Source: Blasia pusilla (Eukaryota > Marchantiophyta > Marchantiopsida > Blasiales). Taken from it: a DNA stretch of 64,000 bases. The notes beneath the pieces were generated by a model. That model ran no database searches, was not told the DNA's origin, and saw only the letters and a list, made by a program, of their open reading frames with translations. The DNA lies in contig CM114274.1 in NCBI GenBank assembly GCA_050084515.1, positions 24,986,001 to 25,050,000 on the forward strand, read 5' to 3'. Of the stretch, positions 13,501-25,200 are shown in pieces. Position 1 is the first letter of the stretch. The number at the start of each line of letters is the position of its first letter. Position numbers and translations under genes: made by a program.

Positions 13501-16126
13501 CAGCACCATAACCATTATCTTGTCCCAAAAATCTGCTCGCCTTCAAACCCTGACTCCTGACAATACTCAGTGCTGCCTCTCGCAGGAAGTATGCATCACT
13601 GGAAAGCCTATCACCAGGAATCCGCTTGCCCAAAATGTGTGCTTTCAATAGTTCAGAAACGGGAAATATCCCTTCTTGCTGCAAAATGCGAACATCTTTG
13701 ATACTAACTTCCTTTTTAGGGCCACTCATAGTCAATCTCTCCATTGGACTCTCACTCTCGTAGTTCTCCTTGATACAGAAGAACCTTACGGTAAACTTGC
13801 ACAAACAGTAAGAGTCATTGTGTTGAACCTTTGAAACATCTATAATCTTGGCATCATAAAGGCCCTGCGGTAGACAATAATTTCAAAACGTCAATCAGAA
13901 GGGAAAGCCCACAAGTCCCTAAAAGGCTCAAATTGATTATTGAAGCACATACCACAGTATTCCTTTGTCCTGGGCATCATGAAACCCACAAAGGCACTGA
14001 AACCATTAAATAACAGAAAATCACAAGGCAAACTGGTCCACATCCCTTGAAGTTTGGCAAGAACGGACCATGTCTATCAATCTGAACCATAAGATTTGCA
14101 ACCACTCGAACATCGGTAAAATGAACATAGGCTGCTGAGAACTTCTCAACTCCTCAACAGCACCCCCAACGCTGACAGAAGGGTCAAAAGCGCTGAACGA
14201 CCACAGATCTTTGCACTGCCATTTTCTTTCCAAGCATCAAACAGGCGTGCCTAGAAAACTTACCCAATCACTAGAATCACATTTACGTAGGACACATTAA
14301 GTGGCAACATTACCTTGGGGTGCACTGTGAGTACTTTGTAATCAGGATGCGTTGTGAATACAGACACCTCAATACCCCTTTTCAAGAGGCTGCAGTCCCA
14401 ATCATCGGTTTCTCTGGTGCGGAGCCGCAGGTGATTGAGGGGAAGCCACGCTTCATCATCTCCAGAATTCCCAATGTAACGCACAAGAAACATCTGGGAA
14501 CGTTCCTCGATTATCCGAACATCCCACCATGATCCTTTACAATAACCTTCTATGCCTGATATGAGCATCGCCCACACATCCAAACACAGAACAGAAAAGT
14601 CATAAAGCATGGAAAGCCTGCTCCAAAAGGATGAGAGTGGAAGCAAGACCACATTAGGATTGTCCCGTCACCAAACATTTTTGCTCCATGTTAGGATCCA
14701 TCACTTGCACGGATCATACGTACTAGAGCAGACCATTGCCAGAAGGAAATCTTCTTGGAACGAATGCAATCCTGAATACTTACGTCCCAACAAGACATCA
14801 AATCTAGCAGAAGTCAAGATTCGTTAGTCATCCTGGTGCTGTTGTAAGAAACACGCGCATCTACGAGGCAGGTTCAATACTGCTTTTTACTGATGCTGTA
14901 TTGCACAAACGCAGGACACTACAGTATGTGGGATATCCATTGTTCGACACTGGGATCCCAGAGTTCGTGCACCACATTTGCAGCAGTCTAGCTGGAGGTC
15001 TCGGAGAACTTCAGAGATCTCAGAGAAGAAGAGGGCTTCTGATCTTGAGAAGATGGACACAGACATCGAACTCCAGAGTCCATGGGGATTCGGTCCTGAT
15101 ATACGCAAAGACCCGATCCAATCTACTACAACCAGCAGTCTAGACACCGACGTGGGACAATCTCTGAGACCACAGGCCCAGATGTGGGACCGCAGTCCCT
15201 GCATTCCATATCCGCCTATGCTGCATGTGAGCTACAATCTTCATGGGAGGTTCATTGCTGAGGTTGTTATATCAGCGTTACCATTCCTCATCGTACCAAT
15301 GTTATGCACTTCGGATTGGCTGTACTACGAGGATTTATCTCTTCGTAGTGTTTGTCGCCTAGTTTGACAGCATTTTACCATTCTTTGCAGTTTGCTAGTA
15401 GCCAACTCACTCATTGGATACTTCAGACTTGATTAGTTTACCATCAAGTGCAGGCTGAGCTGGGCTTTATGAGTTTGCTCTCTCGCAGATTTAGACCACA
15501 TATTCACATATTCATGGTTGGATAGGAGGGACAATCAGCAGAAAAAGGAGCAGGAGCGAGCGAAGGAGTGCATTCTCTTGTGTCCCATATTGATGAGTAG
15601 TGAATAGCCTCTCCTTGCCAGGGACAGCATCCAGGGATGAGAAGTTTCTTCATATGAGCAAAGATACAATGCAGGTAGGTACACCTACTCTATCCACAGA
15701 GCAGGTGGGACCAATGCTCGAAGGCAGTGAACTCCGAATCTTCTGCTAACTCGATCTAATCACGAGTCTATACAAGAACCTCTTTTCCGTGGTGTTATGC
15801 TCACCTGGAGAAGAATCTTCGAACGAAGCGGCTGGTTCGGTCACCATTTTGTTGGTGCTCAAGGGCACTCCTGAGTGACCATCTGCCCGTCTTCGAGCCT
15901 GCACGTCCGGCTCCCTCTCCTTCCGAACTGGGGTCGCCTCCCTCTCCTTCCGAACTGGGTTCGACTCTCGCTCCTTCCGAACTGGGTTCGATTCTCTCTC
16001 CTTTCGAACTGGGTGCGACTCTCTTTCCTTGCGAGCTGCGTGCGAATCTCTCTCCTTCCGAGCTGGGCGCGACTCTCTCTCCTTCAGAACTGGTTTCTTG
16101 GACGGTCCCACGCCTCTGGGAGCCAT
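7531..16126 (-). CDS. CLASSY/DRD1-type SNF2 chromatin remodeller
   Basis: Exon model on the minus strand: 16126-15805, 14555-14314, 13864-11931 (with a frame problem near 12671), 10904-10713 and 10212-7531; all junctions are GT..AG with matching phase. It yields about 1770 residues, longer than Arabidopsis CLSY proteins (roughly 1200-1400). Exon 2 (GSWWDVRIIEE, LRLRTRETDDW, LKRGIEVSVF) and early exon 3 resemble the CLSY1/2 N-terminus. Exon 5 has a Cys/His cluster (C..GKH...C..CG). The last exon holds the SNF2 motor: HAPGTGKS (Walker A), LILDEGH (motif II), LLSGTLFQN (III), KVLIFSQH, and RACGEGITLVGASRV with SRAFRLGQ (V-VI). AT-hook-like GRPR motifs sit in exon 3. CLSY proteins recruit RNA polymerase IV for RNA-directed DNA methylation; that role is inferred by family. 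The ATG at 16126 is the first in frame, and the exon 1 to 2 phase fits. Confidence 0.9.
7898..8275 (-). repeat. In-frame 60/57 bp repeats in the CLASSY-like C-terminal tail
   Basis: Downstream of the SNF2 motor the last exon carries about seven copies of a 20-residue (sometimes 19) unit of the form LHAEESGQLPQKLEEAS. Equivalent bases lie at 7901, 7961, 8021, 8081, 8138, 8195 and 8255, giving periods of 60, 60, 60, 57, 57 and 60, all multiples of three. The unit is acidic and probably disordered. The following tail to the stop is also acidic (ends DEDELEDDS). Confidence 0.9.
12671..12717 (-). other. Frame break or 47-base micro-intron in the CLASSY-like gene
   Basis: The exon-3 frame runs through SIEDALNGNIKQ and stops at TGA about 12656. 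From about 12700 downward a different frame is open (KSGLRDTSSDNERK onward) and continues into the exon that ends at 11931. A GT at 12717 and an AG at 12671 would remove exactly 47 bases and restore frame in matching phase 1. That is shorter than normal plant introns, so a one-base indel is an alternative. Confidence 0.6.
15899..16087 (-). repeat. Seven 27 bp (9-residue) RKERESHPV repeats in exon 1
   Basis: Residues 14-76 of the first coding exon are seven consecutive 9-residue units of the form RKERESHPV, RKERESNPV, RKERDSHAA, with an LKERESRPA first unit. The DNA period is 27 bases, so the array keeps frame. The segment is strongly charged (R/K then E) and probably disordered or helical. 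Confidence 0.9.
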
Positions 16127-17550
16127 TCCAGCGACTTCACTTCTGCAGAGCTGCGATTCTATGTCCCCAGAATTCCACCACAAATCCAAATTTCCGTGTG
16201 TTGTGGGAAAACGGAGCAGCCCAGAGTTGATTTTCAAGCACCTCTGTAAGAAAGCCCACCGCCAACGTCTCGTTGGGCACTGTTCAAAGCAGAAGTGTGC
16301 AGCAGCTCAAAGTTCAAGGGATTCATGCGTCCCTGGAAGTCCCACCACAAAGTTTCATCAGCTCAGAGTTCACGCAATTCATGGATCCCTGGAAGTCCCA
16401 CCATAAAGTTAGATCTCAGAGGTCCTGCGGAAAACGAACAGACTCTACGATCTTGAAAGGTGAAAGTGAGGTCGATTCACGAAAGGGCTGAGAGACGAAT
16501 TTACGAAAACAGCTACAATGACGAGTTCCATGCATTCTAAGAATGCCCTACTCCTGGATGTTTCCGAGCTCCTCCGCGCATGCTTTTCCTGACACCCAGT
16601 GGGATACGGCTCATGCCATTCTCCCTTATCATCATACCCAGCAAGAGACGCAAAAACACCCCAGAGCCTTAAATCAGCTCATTCCGGTGACGAGGAAGGA
16701 AATAGAATCTAGCTACATCCGATTTCTGCGAACACATGAGAATCTGTGGTTTCTTTCTCCTTCTTCCACAAATTACGAGACTGTTTTGCAGAAGAGATGA
16801 TGTCCAGTGAAGGGACAGCAGCAAAACTAGATCTACCGAGTCTTGAGTTAAGGGTCTTCCACGACGTATAGAGAGGGAGGAAAAGGGAACTCTGGGCATC
16901 CGATTTCAGCAAACACATGACAATCTGCGGTTCCATTCTATTTCTTCTCCCACACATCACAAGATAGTTTGAGGAAGAGAAGACGACAAGAGAAGGGGCG
17001 GCAGCAAAACTGGATCTACAGATTCTAGAGTTGACGGTCTTCCACAACCGCCCCTCCCTAAACCCACAGACAACAACCTCTGTGTTAGAGGTTCCATAGA
17101 CCAACGACCCGAACTGTACTCAAACCATCCGCCCGACGCCAATTGCATTCTCAGAAGAACTTCTGGAAGAATGAAGTAGCGTCTATCTTGCACATCTCTG
17201 TGGATGGAGATGGCCGACTAGTGTAGGCGACCACATTCAATGTCCTTTTATGCAAGAGCTCTCCCGACAGTGGGAGGGAAGCCCCAGGGAAATAGCATCT
17301 AGGACATGGATGACCCATGCTTCACACAGAGAGAGAAAGAGATAACACTCATGCGTGTAACTCGACTGTTCTCGCGGATTAAGAATTTGGAAAAGCAATT
17401 CAGGCTCCAGTGGAATCACTCGTGAAAACCCGTGTGGGAAACCCAAGCGAAAATGCTTGAAAATCTGAATACGAGGTTGATGCATTGTCATATGGAAGGT
17501 GTATCATATGCCTGTGGGGATCCAGTGGTCTAGAAAGCAATTGAATTCAG
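16127..17550. other. Upstream DNA of the CLASSY-like gene with local duplications
   Basis: No coding exon is supported. About 43 bases ending in CCCTGGAAGTCCCACCA with flanks are duplicated at ~16312 and ~16371. A larger diverged duplication follows at 16716-17060. The stretch may contain the 5' UTR and promoter of the minus-strand CLASSY-like gene, but no transcription start can be fixed. Confidence 0.45.
16716..17060. repeat. Diverged direct duplication, offset 181 bases
   Basis: A block beginning CATCCGATTTC at 16716 recurs at 16897. Matching features follow in the same order in both: ACACATGA, CTG.GGTT, TTCTTC, AGAAGA, GGCAGCAAAACT, GATCTAC, GAGTT, GGTCTTCCAC. It reads as an old tandem duplication of about 180 bases with substitutions and small indels. 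Confidence 0.75.
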
Positions 17551-18116
17551 TTCGTTCTCTCTCTCTCTCTCTCTCTGTGTGAGACACAGAGTAGAGTACT
17601 TACTCAAAGAGTAGAGTCTCACTGAGACAGACATATCCCAACAGAAGACAGTGGCCAATTGCTGTGCTCCCCCAAAATGACTGAAAGAGAAAGGCCCAAA
17701 GCCATGGAGTGTGCGACGAAATGATGACGAGCGACGGAATGCGATGTCCGCCTCCAGAGCTCTCGAATTCCACTCTCTCCGCACACACAGGCTCCGGTCG
17801 AGAACCAGCGCGTTTACCATCCTCCGCCCTCGATTGCCCCCGCGCGATCAGCCGAATCCGCTCTGCGCTTCCGAACGCGCCCGCACAAGGGAGCGCAACC
17901 CCATCCTCCGCCGAATTCCACCACCGATCAGGGCCCTCCCGACAGCACTGGTACTGCGGCGACCCTCTACCACCTCCTCCCTCTCCCTCCCCCTCATCCC
18001 CCACTCCCACACCCTCGCGCTCAATCCGAATCCCTTCAAGGAGCACTCTCTCCCCCTCTCAATTCTCTCTCCCCCCTCCCTCCCTCGCTCTCTCTCTCTC
18101 TCTCTGTGTCTGGATC
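17551..18116. repeat. CT microsatellites and pyrimidine-rich tract
   Basis: A run of CT dinucleotides lies at about 17556-17575, and a long pyrimidine-rich stretch ending in another CT run lies at about 17960-18110. Long frames here are arginine/serine-rich low-complexity translations present on both strands and are not called as genes. Such tracts are common in plant promoters and 5' leaders, so an unrecognised transcription start nearby is possible. Confidence 0.6.
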
Positions 18117-18339
18117 CGGATCCAATGGGCCTGAGGCTCATTGGACGTCGCTCTAGCTGGGGCCGCCGCCAAGTCCGTAGGGGTGTCGTCCTACGCACAC
18201 GCGATGCGTACCCGTATGCACGTCCCGTATGGCACCTCCCTCCCTCTTTCCCTCCCTCCGTATGCATCGCCTCCCCTCGCCTTCAAGAAATGTGTGTCTC
18301 TCTCCCCCGGAAATTCCACTCAGATGATGCGGAACTCTG

Positions 18340-18441
18340 GAAGGTTTGGATGCAGAGTCTCGGAATCCCTCTCGAAGGTTTGGATGCAGAGTCTCGGAAT
18401 CCCTCCCGAAGGTTCCGATGCAGAGTCTCGGAATCCCTCTG
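18340..18441. repeat. Three 34 bp tandem repeats
   Basis: A unit beginning GAAGGTTTGGATGCAGAG and ending TCGGAATCCC starts at 18340, 18374 and 18408, an exact 34-base period. The first two copies are almost identical and the third has a few changes. It lies just after the CT-rich tract. Confidence 0.9.
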
Positions 18442-18449
18442 CGTCCGAT

Positions 18450-21400
18450 GAGTGAGGGAATGTGCTTTCCGGAGAGGGAGGATTTTCCGGAGAGTGAGTG
18501 AGATGGAGACCTCTTTGGACAGCATAGTCCAAAGAGGGAGAATCCACGTGATTTTGGCATGAGAGAGTGCAAATCTCAAAACCCTTCCCCCTCTTTCATT
18601 TGAAGAAGTACGCGCAAATCTTGAAATCCGGATGATATGATGGTGACGGTGGTCGGGACTACTCACTACTTCTGTTTGGATGGAAGGAAAGTACAAGTCC
18701 TAGATTTGACATGGGTGCTGTAGTTTGATTTGGCATGATGCCCTTAGTACGGTTGGATGCGGTCTTGGGGAGTAGGTAGTTGAACGGAAGGATCGTCTGG
18801 ACTTGGGACGAAAACTTTCACTATGTATAAAAAAGGGATCATGAAAGTTGGTGAGGATGGTTCTCTCCTATGGTATCGCTCTAAACAGTGAGTGAATGGA
18901 CAAGCCAGAGGATCTTTCTAGTTGGTGAGGATGGATGGATAGTGAAACTTTGTGATAGGTGTAAGATTTTAGGTGAAACATTTAGAGAACAATTTTGGAT
19001 TGGTGCGGGATTCATCAACTTACTAAGTTTGGATATTTCGTTATAATCAGAGAATTTTCTCAAATTTTATTAATGTAATTAGATTATTTGGTAGAGCATA
19101 TTTCATTCCCTATGAATTGTGTTATATGATTTTAAGTTATTTTTTTAGTACTTAGCTCAAGTCCAACCATCAAAATGATTCTACCTGTTTCAAGGGTTAC
19201 GTTTTTTAGCATCCAAATTAGTAACAATCAGATTTTATGTGCTACCGTAATTTTTTGGCTCTTTCAAGGATTGCAATTTTACCATCCAAATTAGTAACAT
19301 TCAAGATTGTATGAGCTACCTAATTTTTGGTGGCATTGTGCACAAACATGAATAAAGTTATATATACACAAGTGCATCCCTTTTCATTTGCATAAGACTT
19401 TAAAAAACCCCATATGAAATTGAGAAGACTCAAATAATGGATTAGTGCCCATTTCCATAAGTAGTATTCGTGTCCATTAGTATTCATGCTAGTGCTGAGT
19501 TCAGCATATGTCAATTGGTAACATGATGACATAATAATTTTGGATGATAAGCTTATACATGTCCGTGTTGCATGTGGACGTATATTCGTAGGATTGGACA
19601 CTTTCGGCCTAGTATTTCCAAGGGTCCAAATATATTCTCGTCTTAACTCAACCCCCACTTTCCATCCATATATATTTTCTATGTAAACAATCTCATATAT
19701 CTTTCATGCTTAGAGCACGAAAATGATATTTAGTAATTAAGAAATAATTCCACATAAATTCTTTTTAGTAATTTAGAAATAATTTTGCATGAGAAGTGTA
19801 ATAATTTTTAAATTTTTAAAAAATAAGGAAATTTCATTTTTTAAATGATCCTTTTCATCAACAAAAAATTAAAAATCCAATTGTCTCACATTCATTAATT
19901 AAATTCTTAGTTAATTTTAATTAATAAAATTATTTATTCGAAAATTCCTGAAAGTATGAATTAATAATTAATGATATCTCTAACAATAAAATTTTAAAAT
20001 TTTAAATATGATTTTTTACTTTCTAAAATCTTAAAAAGTTTATATCATTCCACTCTTCTAAGTAATTCCAATCTTTAATTAAAATTGAAATAATACCCAC
20101 TCTTCTAAAATGATTAGACTCTTTAATCAAAACTTATATGATACCCACACTTCTAAGTAATTCCATTATTCAATTAAAATTTAAATAATACGCAACTCCC
20201 CAAAATAATTCCACTCTTCCATAAAATTTAAACAATATCTACTCTTCCATCAAAATTCATTTTCCCTTCGCAAAAAAATGAATTAAAAGAAAAATAAATA
20301 AATTTATTATTATTTTTTCTTTCATTTTATCTTAATGTACTCCAAGAATCACTGATTATGAATTAATTTCATTATTTTTGAATTAAAATTATTTTACTCA
20401 AATTCATTTTCTTTATCCGTTTAATATGAATCAAATGACGAAATTCAGGCATGTTACTATTTTTTCTTATTATCTCACTATATTATGGAGTAGGATCCAT
20501 ACAGGGTCAGCCTATTATAATATAGATTTCCCACAAACAAACCTGCTGCATAGAAGGTAGTAGGGAATAGAAGAACACTCTTGAGTGACCAAAGTGAAGG
20601 ACACAAAGGATGTGGAACCTAAATGAAGCCTAAAATTATTCCATGTTTTGTGATGAGTCTCTTAAAACAAAATAAAAAAAAGGAGGACACTCTCAAATAC
20701 TTTGTTAGAAGACCTTCTTCTATGCAATTCTTCTCAATTTTTACACCTTAAACATATTAAAAATTTTACATACAATAATAGAAAGTGAAATGCACGGGTA
20801 CATGTTCGCCTGCTTCATGTTTAGGGCCACCATACACGGGGCCTCCGCAACATTCTTTCTTCTCCCTACTTTCCCTCCAAGATGTCTGAGTCGAGCATTC
20901 AAGTTGCCCAATGGCATTTGTATCGTACATCTTGAGAGATGTTGGTAGTGAGGCTCAATTTGGACCTGGATCCGACCACCCCATTCTCTCTTTCCACCTC
21001 GGCCAACACTTATGGAATTTGTGAGCAAGCTGTCCAATTTGGATATATGAATTCCTACTCCGTATTATTGCAACAACAATGAAAGCAAAATCATCGAGCA
21101 AAATCACTGAAGTGGCGGGAGAGAAATTTTGAAATATAAGTTGCTTGTCTGGTTGGTTTGTCTATTATCGCCTTCTCCACACGTCGTCTCCATTCCGCTT
21201 TCTCCACAAAGTCACTCGTACCTTCCTTTACCTTGCTACTTTACTTTTTCGACCTCAAATAGAGTACACCATCCAAACAAGCACAGCTAGGTGATACTTC
21301 GATCTGAAAAAAACGAATCTCAAGTTTCATACACAAAATGTGTGGATAAATATAATCACCCATGTGAATAAAGATAACCCTCTTCCATCCACCAATAATA

Positions 21401-21850
21401 TCATCTTTTCTTCAATTTCTCCGCAGCGCTAGCTCCACAAAGTTACTCTACCTCAAAATTACCTACTCGATTCTTTCTTTAATTTTTCAACCTCAAATTG
21501 CGTACACCATCCAAACAGGGTGGATAAGAGTTACTTTGATAAACCCTCTTCCAACCACCAATGCAGGCATGGTATGACCTGACGTCTAAAGAATAGACCC
21601 AATTGACAACTAATAATAGAGTGCTTCACTTAGCCCATGGAAATACTACTGAATGAATATTAGTTTTTACGGTGCTACAATTCTTGTAGAAGACAATTTT
21701 TTCTTGCTTTCCCCTTGCAGGGAATAGTATAGACAGATTATTATTGTATATCCTAGTCCATCCCACCAATTGCTCTTAAATAATTTGTACAAATTAGACC
21801 CGTTCTCATTCACTTTAGGTTTCTAAAACCAACAAGGAAGACAAATTTAT
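18450..21850. other. AT-rich non-coding block with decayed repeats
   Basis: Base composition becomes strongly A/T-rich, most extreme at 19000-20500. No gene is supported. Direct duplications are visible: a 74-base unit (starts 19188 and 19262, sharing CATCCAAATTAGTAACA) and a block near 21203 and 21434 (offset 231, sharing TCCACAAAGT and GTACACCATCCAAACA). The mix resembles old transposon or satellite DNA, but no LTR pair or transposase was recognised. Confidence 0.55.
20046..20250. repeat. Degenerate ~50 bp tandem repeat, about four copies
   Basis: Within the AT-rich block the pattern CACTCTTCTAAGTAATTCCA, then an AATTAAAAT block and AATAATACCCA, recurs about four times with a period near 50 bases and heavy divergence. 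It does not keep a reading frame. Confidence 0.6.
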
Positions 21851-21937
21851 GCACCAAGACGAGTTTGAGTTCTCATTCCATTCCGTGTGCACATTAATTT
21901 TGGGCTGTGCACCCGTCTCATAGAAAGCATTGCTTCC

Positions 21938-21980
21938 TTTCCACATTCCATGTGTGAAGGTGGAAAATGGAATGTGGAAA
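21938..21980. repeat. 13 bp perfect inverted repeat (hairpin)
   Basis: TTTCCACATTCCA at 21938-21950 is the exact reverse complement of TGGAATGTGGAAA at 21968-21980, leaving a 17-base loop. No gene is nearby. It may be the core of a small foldback element. Confidence 0.8.
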
Positions 21981-22259
21981 AAAGACACCACTGCTTTAGG
22001 GTTTCTTGTAAAGTGACCCTTACCACTCCACCGTTCGAAACCATCTCAAAATCTACCCACTCTCGTATAGTAAGCTTTCTCTTCTCTTCTAGCACTTATT
22101 ACAGGTCGGTCGTGAGTGGACAATCCTCACTTGGACCGATTGTGGTCGCTTCTCCATCTCTGGGCAATGGCTCGCCTCCGCTTACTTTTCTGCTGCTGCT
22201 GGACAGTGGCATACATTTGCTTCGTCTACTGCGGATAGACACACACGAAGACAGATGAA

Positions 22260-25200
22260 AACGGATCCACTCCATATAGATGAGGCTAACGACAGCTCCA
22301 CTTCATAGGACCAGGCCTACTACATGACGAGCGAACGAGTTTGATGTCACATTCCACCGCAGCTCTTTTCACTGGATTCGGGAACGGCTACTGCTGAGAT
22401 GGCTTGGCTCTAGAGCTCAGATGATCCAATTAGAATGGGGCCAGCGGGAGAACCGTAACACTAAACTCATGAGGACATGGGAAGAGCAGCGAGAGACCGA
22501 TGCGGTGCTCAGGGAGCGTGCACACTTAAAGACGAGATGAATGGACATTGGTAGAAGAACTGAGTTGGCTGACTAAGTTGACCTATGGGAATAAACATTC
22601 TTGACGGACACAAAAGTGATGGTGTCCGATCTCCTAATATTCACGAGTTGTAGTAGTCTGGCTGTGAGGTGGACATAGGGCTGTTGAGAATGGAGACAAT
22701 CGAAGAGGTGAATTCTACTCCATATCCCTACCTACCTTGCAAAGGAGCAACTGTATGCATGCGCAGCCCAACTGGCATCTCTCCTCCCAGTTAGATTTGC
22801 CGGCCGATTTCTTCCCTCAAAGCTACCAGATTAATCCGCCATGCTCTGAGTCACGGCATAGTGATGAATGATAGAAGCATACATCGGAGTGTCGTGTCAT
22901 GAGAGGAACCTAAGAATTTATACAAGCAGTGAACATTTAGAAATTGACAAGGCAAGACTTGTGGAGAAGTATGTCTGGTGTGAACCTGCTGTCTTACCGT
23001 TATCGCGCCTTCAGCTCTGGCACAGGCTTCACGAACTCGGGAGGATGCAGAGTCGAAGTGATCCTTTTCCGGGCCATTTTATTGGTACTGGGGCATGTAA
23101 TGCCGATTAACATCAGAATGAATGTGATGATTTTAAGTCTACTGGAACCGAGTAACTCCACGAAAAAGAGCAACTAAAATATCGGGTTGCCCTCAATTCC
23201 CGTTCCCGTTCCCGTTCCTGTAATATTTCCTCACTGTTAAACAGCGATATTTCTTTATTACATCCTTCGGTTAGCGGGAGTGAGTTACTTTGTTACCCTA
23301 ACCTTTGGGCCTAGAATTAGTCCTTTATGCCCGAGTGACAATACTAGCTTAGAGGTGAACTTTTTGCTTTCAGGATCCACAACTTTGCAGAAAAGTTCTA
23401 TCGTAGTCGTATCTTCCATTATGAGTTAGAGCCCACTGAGAGAGGACTTACTAGCAAAAATGACGGTCATTCTGAATGGAGACTACCTTTCATCTCTAAA
23501 ATTGGAGAGGTGATTGTCCCTCAACCTCAGGAATATTTTCGCAACAGATCTGTTCCAGCAAACAGAAATACTAAATTATCTTCACGTATAGCTAGCTCAA
23601 CTCCTCCAAGAAAGTGAATTGAAACCACTGCTCTTTTACAAGGTCAGATTCAGTCAGTCAGCGAGCTAACCAGCCAACCAAGCAGAAAATCGCCAGCATT
23701 TGGGTCAACACCAACTAGACTTGTTGAGCAAATCGTGTGCATATGTTTCAAAAGTTTCCAATTGAAGTGTTTCTTTCAAATTGAAGAAAGAAATATGACC
23801 TAGACTAAAGAGGAGAGTTGCTAGAATAGAGTGACCTCAATGCTGAACCACTGCATCAGCCAGTATCCAGCCAGAATTTGCAGAGTAAAAGGAGACAGTT
23901 CAACCTGTCATCCCCTCCAATCTCATGTGAGAAGTAACCATACCTCGATGCACAGATTCTCCCAACAGTGATCCTCAAACTAGGACCGCATTGTGCCAGC
24001 TCCCAAAACTTCATGACACATGGAGTGAAACAAGCGCTCTCCCAAAGAATCTCCAAAAATTTGACGAGAGTATATTTCAGGAGAGATACAATCTTACTGA
24101 TATTTCTTTGCACTTATAAGCCGCAGGTAAAGGTTCAAGACCATCTTCCCACAGAAAGATTTTTTCTCCACTAGCAGACAATGACAAAATTGCTTGGTGG
24201 TGTCTCAACTGAGATTCTAGATAGGTACAGGAAAATGATCACGCCAATATTAGAAATTAGTAGACTGATTCCAAATTAGGCTGTAGTCACAAACTGACAC
24301 TCACCAGCAAATAGATTGTTGACGTTTGTCTTGATGAAAGCCTGCACCTGGAGTGGGTGCAGGCTCAAAGATCTTCCTCAGCTGTGGTCTCTAACCAACG
24401 TAATCTCATGCTCTGATGGACCGCAAATTTTAAGGGTACTTAAAACCTCTGAGAACATCAAAAGGAAAGAAAATAATCTGCCACAAGGATCAATTGGAAT
24501 CTCCTATAACTCCATCTTACAACAACTTCATACAGTGGTGAAGCAAGATTTGCTACCACCTTCTCTGACTCTTGCAATGCAGGTCATCAGTTGTTGCACG
24601 ATACGGTGGAAGCTTCGCCAAGAAAATAATAGTTTGACTCTATGGTACAAAGATATTCCACTCAGAAAATAGGGGGATATTCGAGGGCAAGAATCCGACT
24701 TCACCACAACTCTTGCTACCTGTGGTCCGAATTTGAAGCAAAAATACCATGTATTTTCAGTTCATTTTAGTTCTCCTGTCCTTCGCAGTAATGAGAACCT
24801 AATCTGAAAGGACACATTGGTGGTGACAAACAGCTTTTTGAGTGTTCGTAGTAAGGTGGACCTGAAATCAGACGAGACATGAACGTGAGCTACTTTTGTA
24901 AACTCCAGTACATTAGATAATGATTTCCGCCTTCAGTGAAAGTTTGTTAAATTTAATAATGGATCTCAACAAGTAAAAGGAACGCTAGGGAAAGATCACA
25001 ACTTTTAGACAAATGAATGAGTTCTAAGAATACACTCAATCTGTAATATAGACTTGAGATTAAAAATAAATAAATTAGAAAAACATAGGACAATCAAGGA
25101 TGTCACCCAAATAATCCAGCACAGAGGAGACGATCCAATTTTCCTCTAGTTACAAATTTCCAGAAGACTGGCTTCTAACTGGGGAGACTGAATGCAAAGT

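Noticed and set aside
17711-18451. A 246-codon plus-strand frame
   Set aside because: Arg/Ser/Pro-rich translation of a pyrimidine tract, with equally long frames on the opposite strand and no recognisable domain.
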